From: Glebionis coronaria
Taxonomy: Eukaryota; Streptophyta; Magnoliopsida; Asterales; Asteraceae
DNA: 64,000 nt
Direction: 5' to 3'
NCBI GenBank assembly: GCA_025667525.1
Contig: JANFOE010002236.1
Coordinates: 1-64,000 of the forward strand
Shown here: piece after piece, positions 37,300 to 49,027 of the stretch
Layout of the letters: each line of letters begins with the position of its first letter
How positions within the stretch are numbered: the first letter of the stretch is position 1
The notes under the pieces: generated by a model
Told to the model about the DNA's origin: nothing
Database searches by the model: none
Seen by the model: only the letters and a program-made list of their open reading frames with translations
Translations under genes and position numbers: made by a program

Positions 37300-37300
37300 C

Positions 37301-38799
37301 AATCACAACAAGGTGCTAGTTATGACGTATTGGTAAGCATTGAAGGGGTTGAAGAATGAAAAAGAATTGTAAAGATAAAGGGTGTAAAGAAAGAAGCCCT
37401 CCTTACAACTTTAGGCAGAAACCGGGTCAATACATATGCTATTGAGATCATTTGTTAATGATTCTCGATATTGAAGAAAGACATCATGGACCTAGTGATG
37501 CAATGCACAACCCTTCCCAGCTAACTCAAATATCTCTCAAAAGGTATTTGTTTTAATCACACGGAGATCAACACGTTATCTATTGGTTTATTCACTCCGA
37601 ATAGACTGATATTGAAAAGGTGGCACTCCTCTCCAGCCATCGCTCACTAAATCAAAACGCACTATCGAGTCTAGAGCCACGAGATCATCAAAAGTCTCAT
37701 TAGGACACTTTCCATTTATTCCTTGCTTTCTCACACATTGTGAAAAGTAAGAGATTTTTATGAGTCCTACGCAGTATTCTTGAAATATTGCCAGAACATC
37801 CGAGTAATACGCAAGTATTACAATGAAGATGGAAATCCTGCTTGAGCCAACATCAAACAAGCTCATGGTAGGTTACACGTGCGGTTCTTTAAGAACCAAT
37901 CTTGTGAAAAACTGGAAAGAAACAGTAGTTTAATTCTTAATTAAACTTAAACTCGTTCTAGGCCTCTACGCATTATCATATGATCTTGCCAGAACACTTA
38001 GAGTGACTCTTTAGTGATCACAGTGACGAGTGGAAATCCTTCTAGTGTTAACATCAAACAGCACTTGGTAGGTGACGTGCAAGATTCTTTATGAATTAAG
38101 CTCGTGATAACTGGAAAGCAACGGTGGTGAAAATCTTAACTGAAATTCACTTGTTCCAGGTTCCATGAATTGACGACTTCAATCACGAGGATAATTTATC
38201 CAAGTGATTCACTCTTTATGTTCGCAATCAAGCTTAGTGATCATCGAATAAAGAGAACGGGTTTACCCGCGCAATCCTGTCAGGAAGTTACTTAATTGAA
38301 ACTATCCGTCACAGGTACGATATCTTATATCGTCCAACGGTCTTCACCGACTGGAGGTAAAACGCTACCGATTTAGAATGAAATGTTCTAAGCCATTTCA
38401 TTCGTGTCTTATCATGTTGCTGCGAAGACGGTGGCGTTGCGGTGTACCAGCTGAAGTCGTTCCCACATGCTTATGTTTTTCTGCATCAAAGTTCAGCAAA
38501 ATTCAAGAAAGTGCAAAATGAAGTCTTCCGATGTACCAAACTCTGAAGCTTTCGAGAATTCAACAAAAGGCATAAGTGTGTGGAACATGGAGTCACGAGG
38601 AGGCAAGATTCACAAGAAGGCAAAGATCGCACGTGATTGGTCAAAAGAACAATGCTCTCAAGCCAAAGCCTAAAAGATCAAATAAACATATTGACAACAA
38701 AAATAAAGAAGAAAATACTACGAGCTGAAGAACGAAGACTTAGTATAGTATGCTAGGTTTAGAACTGTGTAACGTGGAGTCACCTCTCTTAGGGGAGAT
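37301..38799 (+). other. Copia-B 3' non-coding region, right part, and polypurine tract
   Basis: From AATCACAACAAGGTGC onward it aligns with Copia-A (minus, 3867 down to 2352). Two imperfect copies of a 201-bp unit start at 37851 and 38052 (CATCAAACA..GC). It ends with the purine tract TAGGGGAGAT (38790-38799) against the 3' LTR. No gene. Confidence 0.8.
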
Positions 38800-39117
38800 T
38801 GTTAGAAATACGTTTTTAACGTATATTAGAAGTATCGGTCACTCCACAATATTATTAATGTTGTATAGCTCGTAGTTAATGTGTGCTTATTAAGTTAAGT
38901 AAGAAACCGACCCATGGGCTTGTCATGGTTCGGCCCAAGCCCATTAGTGGCTTGGATATAAATACCCCTTTCCACCATGGAAAGGGGTTGGTTGTTGATT
39001 GTTTGTTTTCCCATTTGAATAAAAACATATATTTCTCTCTCACTTTCTCTCACTAGTTTCTCTCTCTAGAAATATTCAACCCACTTCATTGATTCACAAG
39101 ATTATAAATATTCTACA
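38800..39117 (+). repeat. Copia-B 3' LTR (318 bp)
   Basis: Same length as the 5' LTR with about five substitutions by eye. The TATA box and hairpin are intact (38957-38988). Followed by the TSD TTATT (39118-39122). Confidence 0.93.
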
Positions 39118-39133
39118 TTATTCTCTCGAGTAC

Positions 39134-42000
39134 TAATAAGTGTGTTAACACTTATCCTTTTGCAACTAAAATCAAGGAAAAACAAGACCTAATCATGTGT
39201 TTAATATCGTAAAAGTCGGAATTATGGTTTGTGTTTTTGTGTGAAATAGGTACAAAAGATCAAAAGGAAAGAAAACACGGGATTTCAGGGTCAAATGTTG
39301 AAGAAAAGTCCAAGAAAGAAAGACAAAGTCAAGAAACTAAAAGTGTACCAAAAGAAACCGAAGTTCACGAAAACCGGCAAATTCAACACGGTTTTCGAAG
39401 AAATGATCAAGGAAGCCAAAGACGAGTTTGTTTTCGAGGATTAAGTTTATCAAAGATATTTGGGGACAACTGGGTCCCACACAAGCTTATTGGGCCTGAA
39501 AACCCAAGTTACAAGACCAAATTAAAGAAAAAAAGGGACGGATTGAAACCTTATGGGCCAAAAGCCCATTTACTTAACAAAAAATGGACGGATGAGTTAT
39601 AATTGGTCCACAAGCCCAATGATTAAACAAACACATGGCCGGTTTAAAGTGAAAAGTAATAAACATTTTTGTTTATTAATTTTTGGTCAACCCACACATT
39701 TATTAAACGTTTTACCCACCCACCATTTACCCACACACAAACAAAGATTTCGATACAAACAATGTTTATCCCTCTTTCTCTCTCAAAAATAACCAGACAC
39801 CCTTTTTTTTTACCAAACCCTAATTCACCTATGCATAAAATTACCCAATAAAAAATTGGGGATTTTTGGGAGTGTGTGATTCAAACGATGAGGGAATAAA
39901 TCCCCCACTTTTTTGGAGTTTTAAAGATGGAGGATGTGGCCATTTCTTTGCTAATGATTGGCTGTGACAACCAATATTCCCCAATCCACCAATCATGAGA
40001 GCCCAAGTCAGCTCTAAACAAACACAACTAACACAAAAACACCAGTGTGGCGATCCGTGTGAATCAAGATTGATTGACAACCGTTTGATCAAGAAATGAA
40101 GAAAGAGAAAGAGGAATGACAGATTGAACGGCTGCGATTACTCTCCGTACTCACCAAGACTTCATCAAGAAGGTTTTAGGGGTTGCCTATAAAAACCCTC
40201 TCATTCTGTAATGTTAGGTGCCTTTTTTTTACTTTAATTTTATTATGCAAAATAGATTTTAGGTTAATTGTAATTTCCTTTTTTTTCAGTTAATGTAGTC
40301 TCCTTTTATTATTAATAAAATTTATTTTTAGTTTAATCTTGTGCCTCATTTTTTCAGTTTTAAATTTGCGAGTGGATCTTTAAATCTGTTTATTAAATTA
40401 AAATTATTGTTAGTTAATTAAAAGTTTAAGTTAATTAATAAAAGTAAAAAAAGTGGATAAGAAACTTCCCCTACTGGGAAGATTTATAAAAGTTCTGGTT
40501 CGAGATATAGCTACTGGTTCGTGGTTCGAAAGTAGATGATTGTGGTTCGATAATAATGATGTTTGGTTGATAAGGTGGTTTCGTTTTGTTTAAAAAGGGA
40601 GTTCAGCGCTCTCCTTCGGCTCAACGGTTTCGTCACAAGGTGTTATTTCTTTTTAATTTTTAAGTTTTAGATTAATATAGTTTTAACTGTAATAATTTGT
40701 TATTGTTTTTATCTGCTTATTGTTTGATTGGATCGAGTCTGTTTGATTTGTTTAGTTAAGCTACTATTTGGATTTGAGTTTGTTTAAGTTTTGCTTAGAT
40801 CTGCTTGTTTTCAATAGTGTTTAGATCTGCTTATGGAATTCAATGTCATAACTGACTAATATTATGTATTGTTAGATTATTTGATTTCATTAAGTTCTTA
40901 TTTGCGTTAGTTTAATTTAGTCCTACTGCTTAATCTTACTTTGTTGTTTTGTTTTGAATCTGATAGTCTGCTCATGGTTCGGGTTGCTTTATAGTCTTAA
41001 GTTTGTTTTGTCATAAGTTAGCTTTGCCTAAGTTATTTGCTTATTATCTGTTCAGTCTATTAGCTTATTTGATTTGCTGTTTGTAGTTAGATTTGCTAAC
41101 TTATTAGAACTTATTTGCTTATCTCCTTTTTGGCTTATTTGTTTTTTTTTATTCTGGTCATTTGTTTTGTTGTTTTTGCTGAGTTTTCTTATCTGTCAAT
41201 CATAAGCCTCAGACCCAATTGGTCTGAGTGTTCAAAAAATTCCAAAAAAGAAAAATAAATAATAAACAAAAATTTGTCTATAACGAGACTCGAACCCATG
41301 ACCTTTAGCTCAACAGCAATACGTCTTAACCATCTGTCATAGACTATCTTTTGTGTTTAATCATTGCATTAGTTATTAATATAGGAACTTAGTAGCTTTC
41401 AGTTTTTTTAATTATATAGATTTAATTTAGTCAATATTTTCTTAATAATTTGTTTTACTAAAATAGTTTATTTAATACTTTTTAATCCAGCTTTTATAAA
41501 TTTAATTATATTAAGTTTTAAAAAAAATATAAAAAAATAAAATAAAAATAGAAATATTTTAATTACTTTTAGAAATTTAAATTGTTTTTATAAATTAGTT
41601 TCTTTTTATTTTTAATTAATATAGGTTTCATATAAAATAAGTTTTTAAATTTTTGTTTAAATTCAAAATAGTTATTTTAAATTAGTTTAAAATTAGTTTA
41701 ATTAAATTAGAGTTTTACAAAAATAGTTTTTTAAAAAGTAGAGTTTGGTTAGTTTAAAAGTAAAGTTAATTATTTTTAGAATAAAATTAATAGTTTTTAA
41801 ATTAGTTTTAATTAAGTATTTTTAATTAAATATTTTCCATTTAGTTAGATTAAATAGTTTTTAAATAGTTTTAGTTTTTAAAATACCAATCAAGTTTTTA
41901 TTAACCAAGAACAATTAATCCTCGTTAAATTAGATATCAATTCGAGTGAGTCGAGGAACGAAAAATAGACATAAAAAGAATTGAAAAAAATCATACATTA
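39134..42000 (+). mobile_element. Solo LTR of an Athila-like element (2867 bp)
   Basis: It begins TAATAAGTGTG and ends ATACATTA, flanked by the TSD AGTAC (39129-39133 and 42001-42005). No PBS or internal region follows, so an LTR-LTR recombination product is inferred. The first 60 bases and the last 110 (ACCAAGAACAAT ... ATCAATTCGA) match the other Athila-like LTRs in layout. A TATA-like TATAAAAA lies near 40191. The ORFs inside are chance frames. It interrupts the Copia-A protease/GAG-pre-integrase region. Confidence 0.88.
41278..41342 (-). ncRNA. tRNA-like sequence with pol III box motifs, inside the solo LTR
   Basis: Read on the minus strand, 65 nt begin CTATGAC and end GTTATAG, able to pair over 7 bp with one G-U. 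An A-box-like GATGGTTAAGACG and a B-box-like GGTTCGAGTCT are in the right order and spacing. The anticodon arm is not convincing and the length is short, so this is a tRNA relic or SINE head, not a working tRNA. An 8-bp perfect hairpin (CTCAGACC-caatt-GGTCTGAG, 41208-41228) lies 50 bases away. Confidence 0.45.
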
Positions 42001-42005
42001 AGTAC

Positions 42006-42310
42006 CTTTCAATAAATCAACCCCTTCCAAATTACGGATGAAGCAGGTATGCTCTCGAAAAGCAACTTCTAGGTTAGCATCACAAAATTGTGCCACAGTA
42101 AATAAATTGTGACCGAGACCTTCGACATAATACACTCTTGAAATTATAACATTCCCGATATGATATTCACCGTAACCCATTATCTTTGTAATATGATCAT
42201 TTCCGAATCGAACCATGCCAAGAAACTTGCTGATGAAATTTATGAGCTGAGAGCGATCTCCAGTCATATGCTTGGAGCAACCAGAGTCCAAATACCAGAG
42301 AACAATTTAG
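42006..42310 (-). pseudogene. pol: Copia-A protease and start of GAG-pre-integrase
   Basis: WYLDSGCSKHMTGDRSQL carries the aspartic protease active site (DSG). GNVIISRVYYVEGLGHNLF and the CFIRNLEGVDLLKG tract match Copia-B at 14240-14530. The frame stops at 42006 where the solo LTR inserted; its continuation is the short remnant 39123-39133 and then 8338 downward. A TAA lies just upstream of the DSG motif (about 42308). Confidence 0.88.
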
Positions 42311-45062
42311 ACCACCTGTTTTAAGTTAAAACAGTAGACAATTCATTGGAAACTATTGGTTCCGGAGTGTTAGCAGATACAAATATAAAATTATGAGAAC
42401 TGTTAACATTTTTGTTGTCCTTAGATTCCTTGCGTTTTCTAATGTGAGTTTTACCACTACCAGGTTTTATTGTTCCAACTTTCTTAGGTTTTGGAGTATT
42501 AGCGAGCACTACAGTGGGAGTAGACCTATTTAAAGGACACTTGGTTCCTACAGTAGTGTCGGTGTTCCTAGTTAAAGGACACACTTGTGTTTTGGTAGCC
42601 TTGGAACTCCTAGTTAAAGGGCACGCTTTCTTCGCTTTAGTGGGAGTGATTTTAGTTAAAGGGCACACATTTCCTACTATAGTGAAAGTTCTACCAGTGG
42701 GGCGCCACATCCAACCAACTTGGGTTAACACTTTCCCAGTCGGTTTCCATTCTAATCCATTTTTCCGGGCATTCATCTCATTCACATGGTCAATAAGGAA
42801 AGAATCATGACGACTAGAAAACATACATTCATTGCAATTCCAACATTTCAAAATAGAATTCACAGTAGGCTTAGAATGTTGCACAACCACAGAGCCTTTA
42901 CGTTTAGCTACATGATTCTTTTTATTCAAAACAGAAATAACATTCCTAGGGTGGGATTCTACTTTCTTCTTCACATTACTACTAGTTGGGGTAAGATCCT
43001 ATCATTCCTCTTGTTTCTTTTAAGCTTAGATCTTTGAGCCTTAGTAGTGGTGCTTACTCCTGTAGAAGGCAAACGGGAATATTAGAAGCTGGTTTCGATT
43101 TTGCCTAATATATAGTGACCAATGTTTGAGATGGTTTAGTCCTAGGGCCCTTGTTAAGTGGTGTGACGGCGATGAGGTTCCTTTTGATCGCACTAGAGGA
43201 CGATGCTGAGACAGTGGCTGCGTTATCCACAACTTTCTTACCTTTTAGGGTACGAAATGTTTCTTTTAACTCAGCCATAGCCAAATTTTTATCACAAATT
43301 TGTTCCCTCAAATAAGATATTTCCACCGACTTTCGATTCAATCGTTCAATTAATGATAGATTCTGTGTAGTGGTATTAGCACATGCGGGCTTTACTGAAT
43401 CGAAGAGTTGTGTATTTTTCTGTTTTAAGTTATCAACTTTGGACAACATCTTGGAAACTTGATTATCTAGATCAAGTTTAATATTCTCAGCGGCCTCAAG
43501 TACGTTCACACAGTTAATCTCCTTAGATTTCTCTATGTCTATCGGCAATGATTTAGCAACCTTGTCACTTGGCTGACGCTGTTTTAATTGTAAATTCAAT
43601 CGAAAATTCTTTTGAAAATTTGAATCATCTATATTAACACCATTGAATGACGTTTCAAAAAGCTCTTGAAGAAACTGTTGTGTACATTTAAGCGAAGTAC
43701 AATGTTTTTTAATCTCATCAAAACGTTTTGAAAGAGAAGAATAAGAATCTTGAAGCTTTAAAAATTCAGCGTCAGATTTCTGACAAGTACTATCTACCAC
43801 ATTATCCATAGAGTCAACATTAGGCACAATAGAATCATTATCAACACTTTTATTCACACAGACGGAAACAATATCATGCGACATCACTTGTTTCAGAAGC
43901 TGATCATTTTGGCGTGAAATTCGTTCTATTTCAAGTAAACTGTTTTCATAAGCATCATCTATTTCATTGAAAACACGTCTAACTTCTTCTATTTCCAAAA
44001 GCAAATCTTGATTAATATTTCTAAGACAAGCTTTAATATTGTTTATTAATGGAACAATTTCGTCTCGAAACGCAGCTCTAGTGTGCTCAAAATTCCGTTC
44101 ACCTTCCGTTATGGCCGAAGCCGTCATACGTTTCGTAATGACCTTGTCAAAATCGGAAAAGTGTTGGTGCACCGCATTTAATCTATCTGACACATTACTT
44201 ACCGGTGGAATTAACTTAGTTAAATCCTTTTTGACAAGTGTAGGAGACGTACTAGCAAGGTTTTCCTTTGACAAACTTTGAGGCACAAAAGCTGATAATT
44301 GAGCTAATTCCTTTTGTAAGCGAATACGGGTCTTTGTATTAAATTGATCTTTATTATGCTTATCATAATCAAGCTTATGGAATTTTGAAATCATTTTAGA
44401 TCGAGTTTCTTCCGCAAGTGACATTGTCTCCTCAGTACTACAAACATAAGGTGCTTTTTTCGATTTGCCAATTAGGGTCACATCATAAAGACAAGGAATA
44501 TATTCCTGAGCTTGTTTTGCATAACCAGGATTAGGTGGTAAATCTTGAAGATGTTTAAGTTCGAATTCTTTAAACGATTTAGTTAAAAGATGAACCTTTT
44601 CTGTGGAAGCATATCGTTTTAAAAGCTGTTGTTCCTTGAATTTAAGAAGATTGGTAGCATTAATTTCTGATTCAAACTTTTTAGACTCGAGAGTTTCGAA
44701 ATCCATTTTAAGTTTCTGAAAAATCATTTACAACCGACTCTTTTTCTTTTAATTCATTGGAAATATTAGCTTTTAATGATTGTATTTCTTTTAAGTGTTC
44801 AATCTTTTCAAAACGAAACTGGTCAAATTCAGAATAAGTTATTTTTTCTGCTTGAGGGACCATTTCAAAAGTTTTGACCTTTTCATTATACAACGCAAGC
44901 TCAGCGGTTAGGTTGGCATTCATATCTATGGTTTGTCGAACAACCACATTCATGTTATCAATAATATGTTTAGGCACCATTACCAAATCACGTTGATCAT
45001 AAGATTCCATACCCATCGTAGCATTTGGTTGAGGTTCTCTCAAATGTGTTGGATTGGATACC
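42311..45062 (-). pseudogene. gag: Copia-A Gag extension (coiled coil and Cys/His cluster), N-terminus missing
   Basis: Frames 44708-45043, 43105-44727 and 42321-42974 together reproduce Copia-B codons from about 11341 to 14219 in order: long Lys/Glu/Leu coiled-coil-like sequence, then CWNCNECMFSSRHDSFLIDH, then PTGK and PLTR motifs and a basic tail. Frameshifts near 44715 and 43000 break it. The 540-codon middle frame is the longest intact piece. At 45062 it is cut by the Copia-C LTR, so the capsid and CCHC knuckle lie beyond the window. Conservation with Copia-B shows the large extension belongs to the family. Confidence 0.8.
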
Positions 45063-45536
45063 TGTTGGGTCCACTAGATGTGGATCTTGCAGCCTTTTAG
45101 GAACGGTGAACGACTTCTGTAATCACAAGTCTATTCACAGAGAGACTCTAGATGAACCACACAGTATAAGTGCGGAATACAAATACTATGAAAAAGAAGA
45201 ACAGCATAACTATAATGACTTGATCCTTTACTAAGGATTTCTAATATTAATATAAACTAGAATAATGTTTGATGAAGGTGTGTATAACCCTTCTGCCTAA
45301 GGTTCCTTTTATACTACAAGGAAACCCTAATACATCAATAAACCAAAACGTGTAAAACTGATATGCATATCCTTTCCTAACATATCTCATGCATATCCTA
45401 ACAGAATACTCAAAATAATAAAGTTTGACTTTCTAAAGACCAGGAGCACGTGTTGCTCCTACTACTACTAGGACCAGGAGGAACTACATACCTCCTAGTC
45501 TACCTATTACAAATAACTATTCCAAAGGTCATAACA
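45063..45536 (-). repeat. Copia-C 3' LTR (474 bp)
   Basis: On the minus strand it starts TGTTATGACC and ends GACCCAACA. A TATAAAAGG box (about 45318-45326) is followed by a weaker hairpin (AACCTT ... AAGGGTT, one bulge). The tract GTTTAGGGGAGGAT (45537-45550, minus) is the polypurine tract. Confidence 0.8.
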
Positions 45537-45550
45537 ATCCTCCCCTAAAC

Positions 45551-46507
45551 TTGAATTTGACCTATTGAGTTCAAGTTTCCTGGTAAATCTTGCAAAACAG
45601 CTTGAGGATTGGAACAGCAAATGAAACAGCAGCATCATAACCATCAGCATAAAGAACAGAAAGACTGCTGCAACAAGTAACACCTAGAAGCTTCTTGAAA
45701 GCTTGAAAAAATCTGCATCTTGTTAAATCTTCACAGCAACATGAGCAGATTTTATGAGCCTTTACCAAGTAGCTGCTCGCTCTTGGGCTAGCCAGTCTTT
45801 ATGATGGAATAAGCATCACCCTGGGAGACCAGAACCCAGCCCAACTCTTAGAACGTGAATCAATGGTGAGTGGGGGTACCCTGATGATTTTGGGCAAACC
45901 ATCACAGTCGTCAACGGATTTGATATGTCTTTACCAGAAGCCGTACCCTTCTGGACTCGCCAACTCTTAGCAATGAAGCATCAGTGAGCTGAAAACCCTA
46001 TAGCTTTAAGCAAGCTATTATAGCTATCAACAGATTTGATAAGATCTTTACCAAGAGCCATACCCCCTTGGATTAGCCACTTTTCAGTCTGGGACCATGG
46101 CAAGTGAAAACCATCCAGTTTTGGGTAACCTGGCAACCACCAACGGATTTGACTATCACACAAGAGCCGTACCCTCATGGTGAATCAACTCTTTCTTGTC
46201 TATGAAACATGGTGAGTTGAACACCATTTGTTGTGTGGACCAGGTCCAACACCAGATGTAACTCCAAAACAGCCCAAGTGTGAAACAGTCAAATGAAAAC
46301 CAATTTTATGATGGAAAAGTATAAGTAGATATTATATTATGTACAAGTGTGAAATTCCATCATATGTTTAAAGTATAAGCAGATATTATATAAATCAAAT
46401 ATTTTATTTTATTTTTATTTTTTTTAACTACAATGTAAGCCACCAATCAATCTACATATTGGTGAAAAGAATGTTAGTATAATCACAAAAACAGAAAAAC
46501 ATACCTA
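45551..46507 (-). repeat. Copia-C 3' non-coding region with diverged 110-170-bp tandem units
   Basis: In plus orientation the units begin with TTTACCA or CACAAGAG and contain GCCGTACCC..(T/A)TGG and CAACGGATTTGA. Starts are near 45761, 45930, 46047 and 46156. Similarity is partial. The rest, including the AT-rich stretch 46290-46500, shows no gene. Confidence 0.55.
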
Positions 46508-48004
46508 TCACATACCAGACGCCGCAACTTTGTCAGCTTGCAACCGGGCTTGAATTCCTTGCACCAAAGTAGTAGCCATGGTAGACTCATTCCCAGAAGG
46601 GGCATTGGATATATGCAGATGACATTCTAGCATAGCCTCCATAGTAGCAATCATCAACGGATACTCCATATCCGTAAGCATAAACACTATGGCACCAGTC
46701 TCCAACTCCAATACATGAACCCCACATCCAACATAAAGTTTCCACCTCTTGATCACCCAACGATACTGATCTCTCCAGACACCAGAATGAGGAGCATCAG
46801 GAGGGCAATCGAGCGTCATCTTCAAGTCACCCCAGATTGTCAAACTAGGCCAGTTGACCACCTCACCCGGACAGGCAGGAATACCAGCATCCACCAACCC
46901 ATATAACGACATAAGATCTCGACGGTCCACCCATGTCAAAATACTTTGCAGTCCCGAGACATAGCGAACATAACCATCACTGGTGGAAATATTATGTGTG
47001 AATGTACCAGCAACAATAGGGGATGGCTTAAACTCCCAAGCAACAATATAACCCTTACCCATTGGTAACTCTGTCTCACTATCCGAAGCCGCATCAATAA
47101 GGTTTTCAGGATCACGCTTCTCAAAAGGAACAGACTTACCACGTCTAGCCTTCTTCTTTCGAATTGAGCGACGAGGGGAAGGAACACCAGAAGATGATTC
47201 AACCTTTACCTTCCCAGCAGCAGTAGTAACAGCATGAGTAGACTCAAAACCTTGACCAACCATAGGATCAAATTCTGCTGCACCAGCGGATGAGGTAGGG
47301 TGCGGTTCAGTTACCGGTGGTGATGGTTGCTCCACAACAGGAGTAGCAGGGGTGGTAGTATTAGCTTCAGGGGTGGGAGGAACCTGAGAGGGAGTGGGAT
47401 GAACAACCGAAGGTGTGGTTGTAGGACCAGCAGTAGAAGTAGCAGCAACAGATGGAACACCAGTAGTAACAGGAGGAACACCAGATGAAGAAACACCAGC
47501 AGCAGCAGGCTGAGAAGTGTGAACACCTCTTGGAGGAGGGCGATAGATAAAGCATTCAGGAACCGGTGTGTTTTGATGCTTGATCATCTTCTGGTACAGA
47601 TCCTTAACCTCGTCAAAGGACAATCCCTAACCCGTTCCCAAGTCCATCCAACATTAAAGTAAGCAGCCGATTGATATTTGACATATTGCTGCATCAGCTT
47701 CCTCTCCTCAGTTCTTGACAAAGGTCTGTTACGACGCTTTTCACGGAGCTGAGCAGCAAGAGACAATTGTTGTTGACGCATTAAGACCATTGCCCGTGGG
47801 ATACAGTTATGTTGATTCATATCAGCGCCCAAAAGATCATTAAACTGCTAGTAATCAGAAGTAAGAATAGTAAGCACCCACATCCAATCATGTCATCCCA
47901 ATGCATGGCATCATGCCTCAACTGCTCACGCCTCTGCTGTTGAAGGGCTTCTTCTTTAGCCCTCGCTTGTTGATCAATCTCTGCTTTCAGTCGCTGTGTA
48001 GCCT
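46508..48004 (-). pseudogene. Copia-C 3' ORF: coiled coil, Pro/Thr-rich linker and C-terminal domain
   Basis: Three overlapping minus frames (to 48004, 47584-47832 and 46508-47623) form one protein with two frame breaks (near 47840 and 47620). In order: a charged helix (ATQRLKAEIDQQARAKEEA), a basic stretch with RTEERKLMQQYVKY, SFDEVKDLYQKM, a long Pro/Thr/Ser/Val linker, a basic patch (RRSIRKKKARRGK), and a folded-looking domain (YGLVDAG..., WKLYVGCGVHVLEL, FMLTDMEYPL). The layout resembles the region C-terminal to RNase H that I recall from Asteraceae copia polyproteins, of unknown role. The upstream part is cut by Gypsy-3 at 48005. Confidence 0.65.
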
Positions 48005-48441
48005 TACTAAGTGTGAAAACACTTATCCTTTTACCACTTATTTCCAATAATAACAAGACCAAACCGTGTATTATATGTCGTAAAAGTCGAAATTATGCGT
48101 GGTTTGTGTTTTTATTGTGTTTCAGGATAAAAATATGAAAAAGGGAGAAAACACGGGCTATCACGGGCTTTTATCGAAGAAAACAAGAAAAGACAAAGTC
48201 AAAAGATCAAGAGTGTAAAAAGAACGGAAGTCCAACGCCTATTCTGAAGATTTATCGAAGAAAAAGTCTAAAGACGGAAGTTTAATGAAGTCGAAGAACT
48301 CAAGTCTAATAGAAGAAGAAAATTATAAGACAAGTTAAATTTATATCGACAAATCCCGAGACGACGTCGAGAAAGACAAAGAATTTAAATCGAGTCGAGA
48401 CAAAAAGAAAGAAGGAAGCAACACATGCACTCCCCACCTCC

Positions 48442-48475
48442 TATAAATACCCTCCTAATGACACATTAGGAGGGT
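48442..48475 (+). promoter_or_regulatory. Gypsy-3 TATA box plus 12-bp perfect inverted repeat
   Basis: TATAAATA (48442-48449) overlaps the start of ACCCTCCTAATG (48449-48460), loop ACA, CATTAGGAGGGT (48464-48475). This is the longest and cleanest of the TATA-proximal hairpins in the window. Confidence 0.65.
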
Positions 48476-49027
48476 GTTAGTTAATTATTTTATTTTTCAA
48501 AATTTTGTAGTTTTATTTTTAGAGAGAGAAAGTTTTTCGCTTTCTCTCACTAGAATTTCATCTTTTCCTTCCTTTCATGTTTAAGCTTTGATTTTAATCT
48601 TGTATCTTTAAATCTTTAATTTACAAGTTCAAGTTAAGCTTTTTATCTTTAATCTTCTTCTACCTTTCTTGATTTTATTTACTTTTGATTCGTTATCATC
48701 TTTGATTTAGTTTCATCTTGATGTTTATGTGATTAAAAAACTTATCTTTTTATTCATCTTTAAGTTTTTATACGGATTAAGCTTTGAGCTTATCATGCTT
48801 ATTGGCTTAGTTTATGTTTAGCTTATTTACTTCTTAGTTCTCTTAAAAAGTTTAATCTTTTTATGGTTTGATTTAAAAAGTTTTGCTTATTTAAAGTTTA
48901 AAAAGTTCTTATTTTATGCTTATTAGTTCGTCTTATTTTTAATTTGATTAAGTCTTGGTTTGAGCTTATTGAAAGTAGCTTATAAACTTTGCTTACTTGG
49001 ATTGCTTTTCTCGAAGTGCTGGTAATC

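Larger units (their letters stand above)
31769..37300 (+). mobile_element. Chromovirus-like Ty3/gypsy element, 3' part deleted
   Basis: It has a 3055-bp 5' LTR, a tRNA-Met PBS, decayed leader and gag, and fragments of protease and RT. At 37300/37301 it stops inside RT and Copia-B 3' sequence resumes, with no 3' LTR. The flank before the LTR is GACCC (31764-31768); the second TSD copy is lost. The deletion also removed part of the Copia-B 3' region and whatever lay downstream of the 30998 ORF. Confidence 0.75.
8339..39117 (+). mobile_element. Copia-B: Ty1/copia element inserted in Copia-A
   Basis: Two 318-bp LTRs (8339-8656 and 38800-39117) are flanked by the TSD TTATT (8334-8338 and 39118-39122). 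The internal parts are PBS, repeat-rich leader, gag-pol (9410-17683) and a long 3' region. Two foreign blocks split it: Gypsy-1 (17694-28729) and a composite block (about 29471-37300). Without insertions it would be roughly 12 kb. By eye the two LTRs differ at about 5 of 318 positions, more per base than Gypsy-1's LTRs, as expected if Copia-B is the older element. Confidence 0.92.

Noticed and set aside
39231..39602. 123-codon frame at the start of the solo LTR
   Set aside because: It lies in the purine-rich transcribed LTR segment that is similar and non-coding in the Gypsy LTRs; no domain.
42514..42810. Plus-strand 98-codon frame with repeated VKGH motifs
   Set aside because: Antisense shadow of the PLTR/PTGR repeats of the Copia-A Gag extension.
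46715..47555. Leu-rich, Cys/Ser-rich and other small frames over the Copia-C ORF
   Set aside because: Alternative-frame shadows of the Pro/Thr linker; no independent start or domain.
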